NCBI RefSeq assembly: GCF_030867095.1
Contig: NC_081826.1
Location: 252,878,251 to 252,942,250 of the forward strand
DNA length: 64,000 bases
From: Alligator mississippiensis
Taxonomy: Eukaryota; Chordata; Crocodylia; Alligatoridae
Reading direction: 5' to 3'
Position 1 is the stretch's first letter. Every line of letters starts with the position of its first letter. The notes beneath the pieces were generated by a model. It searched no databases. It was not told where the DNA came from and was given only the letters and a program-made list of their open reading frames with translations. Made by a program: the position numbers and the translations under genes. This document shows, in pieces, positions 22,409 to 41,334 of this stretch.

Positions 22409-24805
22409 CAGGGCCTACCAAAATCACGATTTCATGCTCTTTGCAGAAAACACAAAATCAGGTGTTTTCCACAAAAAATGGTGGGCTCCGTGATTTTGGT
22501 GGGCTTGCTGCCGGGGGAAAAAACCCAACTTACTAGCAAGCAGAGAAAAGGGCAGGAGGCCCTGAAGTCTGGAAGCACAGGGGGAGAGGGGGAGGAGAGG
22601 GAGCAAATGAAAGGTTGAGCCTGTGACATAGACTCAGTACAGGAGCCAGTCTGGGGCCAGTCAGGGACACACAAGGATTTTGGTGCCATCTTTCAAGCAT
22701 GCTGCAGTCAGATGAGGATTGAGCAGGGATGAACACAGAAGAAATCCACCAAGACAGCCAAATACGTTTCACTGATAGACTGTGGAAGGCAGTATCCTGC
22801 AGGGACCTTGCATGTAGATGGAGGCAGGCTGTTCTGTTACTGCTTGCAATGTGACTCTGGATGTGTTGAGGAAAACCAGTATAGATCACCACTCGGAGTC
22901 TGAGGCATATATGAAGTGAAAGGCTGTTGCAGAGGTTAAAGGTCAGAGCAAGACACCTGCAACCATGTCTCCGCTCTTTAAAAGGACTACAGAAAACAGC
23001 TTGGCAAGGCGAGTGGCGGCATTTTCCCCTCATGCATACATGGCGGCGAATATCCTGCTGGAGAAACTTGATCACCCAAAGCTAAGGGACTACCTGAACC
23101 AAAATGTGCCAAATGCTGGCAGTTTTCACGTCCAAACAAGCTTTATGAAGACTATTTCCCTGCAGCGATTGCTTTACATTTACAGTCCACAAGGTTTGCA
23201 CTGGCAGAGTATGAATCCTTCTCCATTGTGGCTGATGAAGCAACTGAGCCTCAGGATAACTATATGCTACACATTTTATTTGTACCTGAGAGCTGGACAG
23301 ACCAGGACCTGCCTGTTTCAAACAGAGCCAGTCCACCTTATGTCTGTCAATTTTTCTACCATATCTCAGGCTATAGTGAAGGCTGTTGTCAACTAAGGCT
23401 AAGAATTTAACAAGATGTCAGCATTTCTGTCTGACAATGCCTTGTATATGTGCAAGGCTTTTTCTGATGTGCTCCAAGGAATGCTGCCCAACACAGTTCA
23501 TGTCACCTGCAATGCACACATTCTGTCTTTAGTAAGTGACATCTGACACAGTTCCCTGTGGATAGTCTGGTATCCTCCTTCAATAAAGGCTTCAAGCACT
23601 GTCCAAGCCATAAGCTCTGGTACAGGGAGTCCCTCGCCAGTCAGTGGGGACTTGCATGCAGCTGTGTCACTGCCACCAGAGCCTGTGCTGACAAGGTGAA
23701 ATTTGTGGTTCACCATGGTCTCTTACCACACCAAGCATATGCAATACTACCAGCAGTTTGTGAGTGAGGAGCTGAAAATCACACCCAGCACACAAGTGCA
23801 TGCTTAAGCTTCATGATTTCCTGGAACAGGGAGATGTTCAAGATCAAGTGAAATCTGTGGTGAAAAATGTCACCTAGATCATGGAGCTTCTAACATAGCT
23901 TGAAGGGCGGCAGGCTGTGATCCACCACACACACAAGCTGATAGATTTGATAAGCTGGGTTGAAGACATGGCGTAACAAGAACTGTCAAACTGTCATCGT
24001 GAAAACCAGCAGAGAAGGGACCTGTCCCAGGCAGTAGCTGTGAAGTTGAACCCATACTACAGGTACGACCAATCACTGTTCGGACAATTGGCCTTCCTTG
24101 GTGCTGTTCACATTTTGGACCCCAGCCACGTGCCTGTTCTGAGTTGTGAACCTCAGCTACTGAAATCAATCCCTGGATGGCAGAAAGAGCATGACAAGGA
24201 ATATACTGCTTACATGAACTTTGTCAAAAAGTGCTGGATGCCTGTGCCTGTGCTGGAACGCTATCTGTGCCCAGTTTCCACATCTTGTACGCCCTGGCAA
24301 AATGCTGCCTTACCATTCCAACAAAGTGGATGCTGAGCGTGTCATCCCAATGTACAGAAAGCGTTAACCCTGCAGAGACAGAGAATGTCCGCAGCAACTG
24401 CTGCTGGATGCTAGTGTGTAACAGCTAGCATGAATTGCCTGTCTCAAGGTAAGCATTGAGTAAACTTTTTTTTACAACATTATTTAATAAAGCATAGTGA
24501 TGGTATTAGTTACAATTCATGTTGTGTATAGCTTTAATTTCATAAGACATTTCAGTTTAGAGTTTAATTCAATGCTTAGAGTGCTTAATGCACCAATTAA
24601 TGGCTTTCTCGTTTAATTAGGGTAATTATGCCATGGTTTTGGTCCATCAGCCAATCTGTGGAGGGGTGGAACTGCTGGGGCCCCTCAGCCAATCAGAGCT
24701 GTGGGGAGGGGGAGGATGTGCAGCAATAAGCTTGTAAAATGGCAGCTGGCTCTATGATCTGCCCCTGAAATAGGCCGCTTACCTCCTTGATTTGGGTAGA
24801 TCCCT
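22409..24805 (+). mobile_element. hAT transposon with BED/CGGBP1-like N-terminus, full span but broken
   Basis: The element is bounded by inverted termini, CAGGGCCTACCAAAATCACG on the left and AGGGATCTACCCAAATCAAG as the reverse complement on the right, and by the exact 8-base duplication AGTTATGG. Plus-strand coding remnants run in transposase order. A BED-type zinc finger lies near 22,810-22,916 (HVDGGRLFC, then ACNVTLDVLRKTSIDHH). A CGGBP1-like segment follows near 23,040 (AANILLEKLDHPKLRDYL). Next come the first catalytic strand of the RNase-H-like fold (FSIVADEATEPQDNYMLHIL, near 23,210-23,280) and a block with SDNALYMCKAFSDVL and CNAHILSL (near 23,430-23,530). The C-terminal dimerisation-like end near 24,340 reads KVDAERVIPMYRK. 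Reading shifts between frames several times and meets stops, so no functional transposase is encoded. About 2.4 kb, a usual size for a compact hAT. Confidence 0.9.
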
Positions 24806-24813
24806 AGTTATGG
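24806..24813. repeat. 8-bp target-site duplication, right
   Basis: AGTTATGG follows the right hAT terminus and is identical to the left copy at 22,401-22,408. Confidence 0.9.
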
Positions 24814-25400
24814 TGCAAGCGTAGGGCTGCATCTCTACTTACAGATCTGATTATGTAAAGAGAAGCTATGATGTTTGAGAAAAGACTGGAAATGCAAGAA
24901 CCAGCAGAAGATTAGGATTGGGGCAGAGTTCCTTAGCCCTGTAGTGCTGGAGAATAAATAGCTTTTTCCTTGACTTAACCATGCAGACTCTCTCACAGCG
25001 CTGTGTTAGGGAGCTTATTCTTTGGCCCTGCCACACTTTCATATTACAGCTGGAGAGGAACCAGCTACAAAGTTGTTACACTTTTTCAAGCACTAACATT
25101 GGAGCTGGTTGGCTCTTTTTAGATCTGGCCAGTCATTTTTATGGTGTGACAATGACCTTGCACCCCCACCACTCAAAGTGTATTGCACAATCATGAAGCA
25201 CTTACTTGTTTGATAATTACTTCACACTTGAGTCCCGTCTTACTTTGCGGTGTGGTGGGTCCACATTCATTGCACCGTTCACCAGTGACCCGCATCACAC
25301 GTACAGCCTGTAGCGGGGGCTAAGGGTGGCTTTGGGGAAGGCGCTGCCACACGCTCAAATCAAACCGGGCCAGGAACCAGGTAGGAAGCAGATGCACCTT
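24814..25400. other. Upstream flank of BTF3, no gene
   Basis: Ordinary sequence between the hAT element and the CpG island of BTF3. No exon or repeat is recognised. Confidence 0.4.
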
Positions 25401-25663
25401 TTCAAGCAGCAGCTCCGCAGCCGGGGGCCTTTTTTTGGAGCCGGGCCGAACATTTTGGTGGCGCGGGTCCCCAGGGAAAGGCCTCCCGTACGTGCCGGTC
25501 CCCCTACGGCCGAAGCCGGGAGCGCTGCCGCCGCGCAGGGCACAAAGCCATGGCAGCCCCCGGCTGCGGGAGGCAGCAGCGCCCCCCGCAGGTGCGGAGG
25601 GCGGGGGCAGGAGGCGGGGCGCGCGAGGCGCATGCGCCTCCCGCTGCCGCGCCGCACCCCGCC

Positions 25664-25782
25664 CTTCCGGCCGCCATCTCGCCTCGTCCCGATCCGCGTG
25701 TGCCGCTCGGGCCTTCGCCGCCGCCCGGGAAGGTACAAGGGGCCGCGGGGCGGGGGCGCGCTCCTCAGCTGGTCCCGGGCCT
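25664..25782 (+). other. BTF3: BTF3 exon 1, probably 5' UTR
   Basis: The 3' boundary is set by a strong donor, CCT|GTGAGT, after 25,782. The 5' boundary is the inferred start at the CCCTTCC tract and is approximate. No in-frame ATG lies between the inferred start and the donor, so translation should begin at the ATG that opens exon 2. The frame that joins to exon 2 is nevertheless open through this exon and back to an ATG at 25,435. An N-terminally extended form, like the long human isoform, could exist if transcription starts further upstream. Confidence 0.55.
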
Positions 25783-25898
25783 GTGAGTGGGGCCGGGCGA
25801 GGCCGGGCAGCCTGGGTCCCGCGGGCAGGGAGCGGGCGCGGGGCTCCGGGGGTGGTGGCGTGGCCGGGACCGGGCGGTGACGGCGCCTCTCCCCGCAG

Positions 25899-32272
<6,374 letters not shown>

Positions 32273-32318
32273 ACCTAAGTGACACTTTCTGAATAAAATT
32301 AAAACTTGAAAAAGGCTA
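32273..32318 (+). terminator. BTF3: BTF3 3' UTR with poly(A) signal
   Basis: The 3' UTR is very short: AATAAA lies at 32,292-32,297, only 20 bases after the stop codon, and cleavage is expected near 32,310-32,318. Further AATAAA motifs near 32,540 and 32,615 could give longer alternative ends. Confidence 0.85.
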
Positions 32319-32329
32319 TGTGGAGCTGC

Positions 32330-34784
32330 TATTTTATATTGTGACTGCTTTTATTTGTGATTTCTCTTTTTTTTGTATTATGTTTACTGATTTGAGGTCT
32401 ATGATCTGTAATGTTTGAAAACTCCTTGAACTTTGCAGCTCTTCTCAGTTACTGCTTGTACACAACATTAATTATCTTTGCAGCTTGTTTGAACTGAACA
32501 GACCTAAAAAAAAAAAAAAAGTCTGAAGTCAGATTACTAATAAAATCTTTACCCAAACACATTTTTGAGTAACTTGTATACAAGCAAGCTCCCATATTTA
32601 GTACATTTTGGCATATAATAAAATATGTAAAATGGAAAATTTCTTATTGTGACTTTTTAAAGAAAAGTAAATATTTATCTTGAAGCCAAGTCTGGCCAAA
32701 TCTTAGATAATATAGAAAATAGTCCTGTTTTTCTGCAGAGAAGCTTCCATTTTCACCCCCTAGCATAACAGGACCTGCTGTTTAGGAACCAGAGTTGACT
32801 GTCATAATTCTTGACAATTTTAGACTCGTACTGTACATGTTAAGTTATCCAAATCTTTCTGACCTATCAAATGTGCTTCTGTACTCGGGGTACTGCATAT
32901 TCTTGTCAACACACCCAGACATAAATTAAATTGCTCTGTTGACTCGTATAAGTATATTGATTGGTCAATGACATAACTATTGAAGGTTAAACTACAGGTG
33001 CTTTAGGCATTAAGAGGAAACAGGGGGTTAATGTTAAACTTCTCTCAGGGTAAGAACATAGTAATAGTTACAAACTAACTTTTTAACTCCCTGTTTGGCC
33101 ATGTCAGTACAGTCAGTCCTCCACTTAAAACATTTAATCTGAAGTCTGTTACCAGGTCTGGGCCTGCTCTATTCCCCCCCCCCTCCCCCCCTCCCAGCTG
33201 CTCTTGGGCTGGCCCTGTGCCCTGTTCCACACACCCCCTGCCACTTCAGGTCCAGCTCTAATCTACCTTCCACAACTTCAGGTCTGGCCCACTATATCTT
33301 CCCAGCCCACCATATCTTGTCCTACCCACTCTGGGCCTAGACCCATTCTACCTTGCCTCCCTGCTGCTTGGGGTCTGTTCCTGCTCCCCGCTACTGCTGC
33401 TCTGGGTCCAGCCTCACTCCACCTCCCCCTATTGTGTGTCGTGTCGTGTCCCCCCCCCCCCCCCCCCCCCGCTGCTCCAGGTCCGGCCCTACTCTACCCG
33501 CCCTCCCCTGCCACTCCATATCCTCCTAGCCTGTGTCTGCCTCCCTGCCTGCTGCCTCCCCCTCCCAGTTAGCTGTTCTGCGGGGTGCCACTACTATGAT
33601 TCCCCTCCCCATCCTTCGCCCTCAGGCATGGAGGTGTGGGGAAGCCCTACTGCTCATTCAGCTGGGGTGTGTTCAACACCACCACAAACTTCCCCAGAAG
33701 CAGCTTAAACTTAGGCCCGCACAGCCAATTGCTGCCTGCCCTCTTGGCAGCGTATGCGCAGTTGCCCAAAAACATTACAGACAGACAGACTAAGACTTTT
33801 ATTTTATTAGATGATGAACTTTTGGGGAGTAACTTCATTTTATCAAACCCTTGAGATTGTATTTGTTCAGTTTTAGTAAGCTCAAAATGCAAATCGGTGG
33901 AGACATAGCTTTTAAAAAACACTTCGTGCTTGTCGCTGTTTCGTAAGCTAGTGTTGTTTCCTCTCTTGTCTCCATTGGTTTCCTATGAAGTGTTTAACTG
34001 TAATTTCGTTAGGTGTGCTGCAGCTTAACACTAACTCAGTTTTGTGGTATAGATGGCTATTTATTTATTTATTTTTGAGTAGATCTGGTTTTGCTACTAG
34101 AAGCCAAATGCTTGTTGAAAAATGATTAACTTACTGAAGCATATGGTCACATTTGGCAGAGAAAACCGCATCATGTTTCTGTATTGTGCAAGCTGTTCAC
34201 AGTGGAACTATTAAATGCACAACTTTCAAATGCCATAAAAATATAGATAGGCCCATACAAATGTTTACTTTAACAAAATCTATTTCTCTAATAGATTAAC
34301 AGCTAAACTAAACAGCATTGTTTAGTTTAAAGCATCTCAATGTGGTAGATCAGTGCTGATCTACAAAGGGTTTAAGAACAAATTTTGAGCTATAAAATAT
34401 TTTATAAATCTGATGTCTATCCTAAACTACATGTGCCCTCCTATAAATCAAAAGCTGCTTGCCAATTTGAAAAGAACCAAAGCTGTTGCCTTCTGCTAGA
34501 CAATCAGTAAAACAACTATAAAAAGAACTTGTCCCTCCAGGTAGCTGTTTTTTTTTAACTGTTTAAAAATCGGGTTTGTAGCATGTCCTAAGGGTTAATG
34601 AATTTTGGGCCAAAGGACAGTGACTTTCAAAGATGAAGACAACTCCATCTCTCAAAAACGATAATTTTGGCCTGAGTGCCTCTGCTAATGACAGCAAGAA
34701 AGGTTACTTAAACTGACCAATTTTTTCAAACTTGGATATCTGTTGTCATGCACAAAGATGAAAAAACAATTAAGGAATACATTG
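32330..34784. other. Intergenic; C-rich repeat block
   Basis: About 33,110-33,810 is a C-rich noncoding block. It includes an uninterrupted C run (33,450-33,470) and CCCCCCTCCCCCCC near 33,180, and ends ACAGACAGACAGACTAAGAC near 33,776. It looks like a GC-rich interspersed element of unknown class. The rest is AT-rich with nothing recognised. Confidence 0.4.
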
Positions 34785-36077
34785 TGTGAGTTCAGCAGGA
34801 AAAGTAATGCTGAAAGGCAACCAGCATGGATTCATAGTGGGTAGATCCTGCCTGACAAACCTTGTTTCTTTTTACGACCAGGTCACAAACTTCTTAGGTG
34901 CAGGAATCGAGGTTGATGTTATATCCTTGGATTTTAAAAAAAGCTTTGGATACAGTGTCACATCCCTTTCTCATAAAAAAAATTGAGTGGCTGTGACTTG
35001 GATAATTATTATGCAGTCAGGTAGGTGGGTGGCAAATTGGCTGATGGGATGCACCAGGAGAGTGGTGGGGGATGGGTCAGTAGCGACCTGAAAGGATGTG
35101 GGTAGTGGTGTTCCCCAGAGCTCGGTCCTTGAGCCAGTGCTGTTCAACATCTTCATCAGTGATTTGGACAAGGGTGTAGTGAACACGCTGTTCAAATTTG
35201 CAGATGACACCAACTTATGGGGCAAAGCAGACATACTGGAGGGCAGGGAGTGGATTCAGGTGGATTTGGACAAGCTGAAAAAGTGGGCAGACCAAAATAG
35301 GATACAGTTTAACAAGGATAAGTGCAGATTACTGCACCTAAGGAGAAGGAATCGCCAACACACAAAGATTGGGGGATGACTTTAAGCAGCACAGCAGCAG
35401 AAAGGGATCTCAGAGTCATAGTTGACTCAAAGATGAATGTGAGTCAACCATGTGACAAAATGATCAATAGAGCTACCTGTACTCTATCTTGCATTGATAG
35501 GTGCATCTCAAACAGGTCTGGGGGGTGATACTTTCCCCTCTATGAGGCACTGGTAAGGCCACAGCTGGACTACTGCAGTCAATTTTGGGCGCTGCACTTC
35601 AAGAAGGATGTGGATAACCTTGAGAGTGTCCAGAGGAGGGCCACTTACATGATTAGGGGCCTGTAGCATAGGTCCTGTGAGGAGAGGTTGAGGGACCTGG
35701 ATCTTTTCAGCCTCTGTAAGAGAAGGCTGAGAGGGGATTTGGTGGCCGTCTACAAATTTGTCGGAGGGGCAAGCAAGGAATAGGAGATACTCTGTTTACA
35801 AAGGTGCCCCTTGGAGTAACTAGAAACAACAGCTACAAACTGGCAGAGAGCAGATCTAGACTAGACATAAGGAAGAATTTCTTTATGGTAAGGGTTACCA
35901 GAATCTGGAATGGGCTTTCAAGGGAGGTGGTGCTCTCCCCTACCTTGCGGGTCTTTAAGAAGAGGCTGGACAAACAGCTGGCTGGACCCCAGCGCTGTTT
36001 CCTGCCCAGGGCTGGGGGTCAGACTCAGTGATCTGCTGAGGTCCCTTCTGACCCTGAAATCTATGAAGTCTATGAAG
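34785..36077 (+). mobile_element. CR1 LINE, 3' half
   Basis: Reverse transcriptase pieces appear in order: GNQHGFIVGRSCLTNLVSFY (34,810 on), VDVISLDFKKSFG, QSSVLEPVLFNIFISDLDKG (35,110 on), FADDTNLWGKAD, then a C-terminal RLDIRKNFFMVRV block. The 3' terminus reads GACCCTGAAATCTATGAAGT. The RT has several frame changes and stops, so it is inactive. The 5' part is missing. Confidence 0.93.
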
Positions 36078-38033
36078 ATCAATACTGTCAGCACATGTCT
36101 GTGTGGTCAGACTAGCAGAGGTGAAGAGCACTTGTAGTTCCTTTCTATTTCAATGGAAGCTGTGGTTAGTCTCAAAGTTAGATGTCTAAATTTGAGCGTA
36201 GGAAATCCTATAGGTACTTCATCTGGATTAGCTTTCCTGCATCATGGCTTTGTTAGACCTCTCAAATCAAATGTGATTTCTCTATCTAACCATCCCCCCC
36301 ACTCCCTGCCCCCCCCCCCTTGCTATTTATTTGTATCACTATACCCCATAGAAGTGGTAAGTGTGGAGCAGGACACCATGATTTGAGAGGATATACTATG
36401 TTTATTCAAATCTAAGATAACCCTCCAATAATTATAAATCTTCCATGTACAGAATCTAATTATTGGAGACTCATCTTTAATTCATCCCTCCCACTGCTGC
36501 AGAGGGGGCAGGCAGTGGGGAAGCAGGTCATGTGGAGAGGTCAAGCAACTTGCCTCCTGCCACATCTGCCCCCTGCCTCTGCTCTGTGCCAGCAGGCTCT
36601 GTCCCCATTCTAGCCTGGGACACTGAGTGGGGCCCAGGCCTGTGGCCCCATAGCAGCCATGTGGGGTATGCACTGCTGATATGGAGCCAGGCTGCAGGTG
36701 TGCCACTGCTTAATACCCTAGGCTGCAGCATGCATGGAGCTTGCTGGCATAGAGCAAGAGTAGTGGGGGAAGGAGAGGAGCAGGCAGGGGACCAGAGGCT
36801 ATGTGGAGTGGGGGTGGGGAGAGGCTGCAGGGGAGAGATGGCAGGCCAGAGCAGCTCTCTTCTCTCCCCTCCCCTCTCCTTCCCCTCACTCTGTTCTAAG
36901 ACAAGGGGCTTCCTCCCCCTTCAGAGGAGGGGGGGCACTGACTACAACCTCATCTTCGTATCAAGTAATATGGTATAAACGGAATAAAAGATAGTGTCAG
37001 TCTTTCAGATGAGGACTATAAAGGGATCCAGACAGGGGAATACAAGGATAGTACTGGGCAGTGTGACAGATGTTAGTCTCACTACAACTGCAATTTACCT
37101 ACAACAACCCCCTAATTTACTTCTGTGATTTAAAGGATAGTGAGAGGATTGCAACTGGTTATAATGGGCACCTGGGGGCAGGATGAGAGGAACTAAATTT
37201 GAAACTGGTAAGTAGGCAGTGGAGGCTGATGACATGAGCTAAATGGACATGTGAGGTTAGTATCTTGATACAGAATAAGTGATGAGAAGTAAAAAGGGAA
37301 AACCCTTGAGGAGCCTTCAGAGTGAAAGTAAGTAGCTTATGCTTAATGGAGTAGAGTAGGCAGTCAGTGGAGGAGCTCCAGTAGAGGGGCGATGCTGCCA
37401 AAGTGATAGCAATATGGTAGGAGAATAATCTTCGAAGCATCATTATAAATAGATATCACCTTGCCAATATACATGTTAAGGCCATAAAGAATGTTGTAGT
37501 AGCAATACCCTGCTCTGCCAGGCTTGAGATCCATGATTACATACGAGTGAGGCAGGCTGCTCAGGTGTAACTAACTGGAACTTGATACAGAATGCTGCTG
37601 ACAGTGCATGGAATGGAATAAAGTCTAGCTCGTATCTTAACTGTTGACTCTGTAGCTGTACTGCTCTAAGAGTGGTAAAAATAAACCTTTCATTTTAGCT
37701 GCGTAAGTGAGCAGATCCACCTCTGAGGATGGAAACAGATGTCGCCTTTCCTTGTCTTTGGGCTGCCATACATTTTTTTATGGCAGCACAAAGGTGGAAT
37801 AGACCATACCCTTTGTTGCTCCACAAATGCCCAGAATTCATGACTGTGACAAAGGTAGTAATAGATTGTGCTGCTTTATTGCAGCGGATGTCTGTTTGCT
37901 TGGTGGTGGGAGAGCATGTGCAGTCAGAGTTGCCTGCCCCCCCTGACAGTCTGATCTTGCACACCCCAGGGAATTCCTGTGTAGGATTGGGCCCTTCAAG
38001 CTGCTGGAGTGCCTTCCTGACTTTCCGCTCATG
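36078..38033. other. Intergenic, G/C-rich patch, no gene
   Basis: About 36,480-36,940 is GC-rich (CCCTCCCCT, GGAGGGGGGG) and has low-complexity open frames on both strands. Nothing is recognisable as a gene. Confidence 0.3.
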
Positions 38034-38325
38034 GAGATATGCCCTGGGGAATCTTGGGGTGCATCTCTGTAAGCAGGGAAAGCCAGGGTTTCTCTGCCTA
38101 CTGAGATGTACTCTTGGACCTCCCAGGCATGTCACCATAAACAGGCAAAGCCCAGGATTCCCTGCTTAAGGAAATATGCTGGGGAAAGCCTGATGTTCCC
38201 TGTTTATAGAGGTGCATCCCCAGGATATCCCAGCATGCCCCCATAAGTGTGGAATCCTGGACTTTCCCACTTAGAGAGATGCCCCTGGGAGGCATGGGGA
38301 AGCACAGGATCTGAGGGACTCCCAT
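38034..38325. repeat. Diverged tandem repeat, unit about 68 bp
   Basis: Units begin with GAGATNTGC-like sequence at 38,034, 38,103, 38,171 (shortened), 38,209 and 38,276. Each carries a CCCAGCATG/CCCAGGCATG block, then CCATAAACAGG-like, then CCCAGGATTCCCTGCTTA-like sequence. Full units are 67-69 bp and one is cut to about 38 bp. The units are well diverged, so the array is old. Open frames across it are by-products. Confidence 0.6.
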
Positions 38326-41300
38326 CTCCCTCTGCTTCCAAGTTGGAACCTGTCCCATGCTGACCCGTGCTTCACATGGAGACACAGGTTGGTGGGGGTC
38401 CTCGTTTGGAAGCACACAGGAGCTGGGGACTTGCATTCACATGTCACTTTCCTCAGACCTGTCCCGTGTCCCACCACAGCTGATCTACTTCAGTTTGACA
38501 ATGTCTGTTTCTGCGCTGAGTACATAAAAAGAGTGGATCCGATAAGTTGGTGAGTATCATTTGTACAGAAACTGTTTCACAGCAGAACCATAGTACCACC
38601 GTCATACTGCTGTCCAACAAAGTGTGGCCTTATCTACGCAGCCAGTGAACCCGTGTTGTTATAGAGGTCCCAAAGGAGTCATTCTGCCTTGTGTAAACAC
38701 GCAGTGGGAGTGCTACAGCTATCATACAATCTAAGGTCCTGATCTACAAAGTGACACATGAATGTAGTGTTTGCAAGATTGGGACCAATAACAGTTGAAG
38801 TGAGGTAGGGTGGATGTAATGAATTCACAGAGCAGTAGGCATGTGGTATGGGAATTTAAACTTTTTGTTAATGTGTTTTCTTTTTTGTTCCTGGGGCAGA
38901 TGACAGGAGAAAAGGATACTGGCAAAATGCATGTTAGTGTCAGATTGATTGTCAGATCATTTGTCCCCCATCTGTTTGTTCTGCAGTGCTCAGACAGCAG
39001 ATCTAGGAGCAGCTGGGAAGCCAGCTGGTGTAGGAAAATTCCTGGATGGAGTAAAACCAGCATATCCAGCTCTCTGTCACCAGCCACCCCTAGGCTTCAG
39101 CAGGCAGAGGGAACATGTTGAGGGTAGCACAGGGATACAGAATTCCATGGTTCAGTGTCTTATGCTTCAGTAATTTGGAGCCAGTTGCTCTGGTTGGTAG
39201 AGCTTGCAGGTCCCAGGATCTGGTGGAGCAGAGTCACCCTCCCCCATGCTCAAGCTCTGCAACCAGCATAATTCAGTCAGATTCACTGACCTGGCTTAGT
39301 ATTTATGTATTTTAAAATATGCATCTACTCTGGCCCCTCCCATGAACACTGGGTTAGATATATCTTTGGCATGTTTCTTTCACAGAAATGGACTCTGTGT
39401 TTCAGTACTTTTCTGCATTATTTCTCCAAACTTGTATTCAGTCTCTTTTAGCACAGTTGTGACTTAACCATTCCTATCTGAAGTATAAAATATTATTTAC
39501 TAGACACCATCAAAATACGTAGATTTTTAAAATGTTTATTTGAAAATGTCCAGTTTGCATGAATTTTCAGTCTCATTAGAAAATATGGCAGACATGATGG
39601 ATCAGTTATGTTGACAAGCTGTAAACTATGCTTCAAGGTGGACTTGAGAGTTCAAAGCCATAAATCCAGCAAATACATTCTGAACACATATGGACCTACT
39701 TGAAACATCATCATGATTTCACACGACCAAAAAATTTCATTCAGAAACTTCTTTGGAGACATTATCAATGAGGTCTAGTTAAAATTATATTCACTGTTCA
39801 TGGGAGGCTTTCCACTGTTAATATTAAACAGCTGTGGGTATGAAATAGACTCCAGAAAAAAATGAGTTTGATACTGAATACTTCCATTCTACAAAAGTAA
39901 TATATTTAGCCAGACAAGCCCTAACTGCAACAAATGTGAGATGCAAATGTTTATCACGTTGAGCCCACGTTTGCTGTTTCTGAGCCTGCACTGGAAGTCT
40001 GGATAAGGGCTGGCACATCAAACAAGCCAGTGGCATGCATGACAGCCAGTTGATAGTGTGTTAGAAGGTTTATTTCCTTTCATGCCATCATATGATATGA
40101 CACATCATATGCACAAGAAAATAACTGGGCTTTGAAGATACAGTATGCATAGCTTCCAGCTTTGGGCTGTGTTTTGCATCAGTGAAATAAAAAGGCTGAA
40201 ACGTCATGGAAACTTGCTGGCTGTGAGAGTCTGTTATTCAGCTGGGCTCTCACCTCTTAAGTTCATGAGCTTTTGGTGTAGCTGCCCCACATAATCAGTT
40301 AATCCATGTAACCCACCCTGAATGCTGAAAGTTCTATCTCTGGGTTTCAAATAATCCAGGATTCCTCTGCTGTGTCTAGGAATTAGCTAGCTTGTTTCCC
40401 CAGGAAACTCATGAACTGTACAAATGTCTAGGCAAAACTAAAGTGCTATAATTCACCACCTCTGCCTTTTTGGTGGTGCATCCACTTTGCATCCCAAACT
40501 CCTTCCTTTTTTATTCTGCTCAGCTTTGCAACTATTCCCAAATCCTGTCTTGTGTGCTCAAGTGATTTTCTCAATGCTTGTCTGCCAAAGACTGACTCAT
40601 GTGCTTGGCAGCTCTGTATGCCTAAGGACTTGCTAGTTTAATTTGCTTAACAAATCAACCTCAACTGAAAGATCTAGTTAGGTATCATCCTTAGGAATAA
40701 TTCCTGCTAGTATCTTTGCTCTTTAAAATTCCAAGCAACTGAATTCTTAATTTGCCTGGTTAATACATTCATTGACAAACCATGTGATGGACTTCCTGAA
40801 AGCAGATGTGCTATGTAGCAGGAGCGGAAAGCAAGTGGAACCATCATAACAATATTAATTATCATCAGTCTAGGCTGTGTCCATACTCCATGGCTTTAAG
40901 TTGTAGAAACAAATAAGGCCCTGCCCACAATGGCCAAAGAAACTGGAATACCCCTAACCAGTTTTCCAGTGTGGAAAGAGTGAAAAATGTAATCTTTCTT
41001 CACAGTAAGGGTAATCATTGACCTATTTATATTTTTTCCCTTGTCACTAAGACTAAAAACTCTTTTGTCATGTGAATATGGCATCATTGGTTTGTGGTTT
41101 GGCTATAGCAGTACATGGGAACTAATTGCCAATTAAATGTCTAACATTTTGCAAGAAAAACAGATTGCCTCCGATTGAGAAAAACTTGACTTCTTTCAGT
41201 ATGACTTTTCAAAAATAGAAACAATAAAATACCTGTGTTCAGTTGTTAACATATGCTCTGAGTTAACTGCATGGTCATAGGACTGTGCTTGAAAATAATC

Positions 41301-41326
41301 TTAAAGTTATTAAAAGGTTAGCAATG
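38326..41326. other. Intergenic, nothing recognised
   Basis: This is mostly AT-rich sequence. Short open frames (up to 118 codons) lack domains or splice support. No RNA gene is seen. Confidence 0.3.
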
Positions 41327-41334
41327 ATGTAGCA

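Noticed and set aside
25671-25680. GCCGCCATC as a near-cognate start in BTF3 exon 1
   Set aside because: It is not in the frame that joins exon 2.
37695-38169. Paired open frames of about 147 codons on opposite strands
   Set aside because: They overlap each other and the start of the 68-bp tandem array. Likely chance frames in repeat-like DNA.
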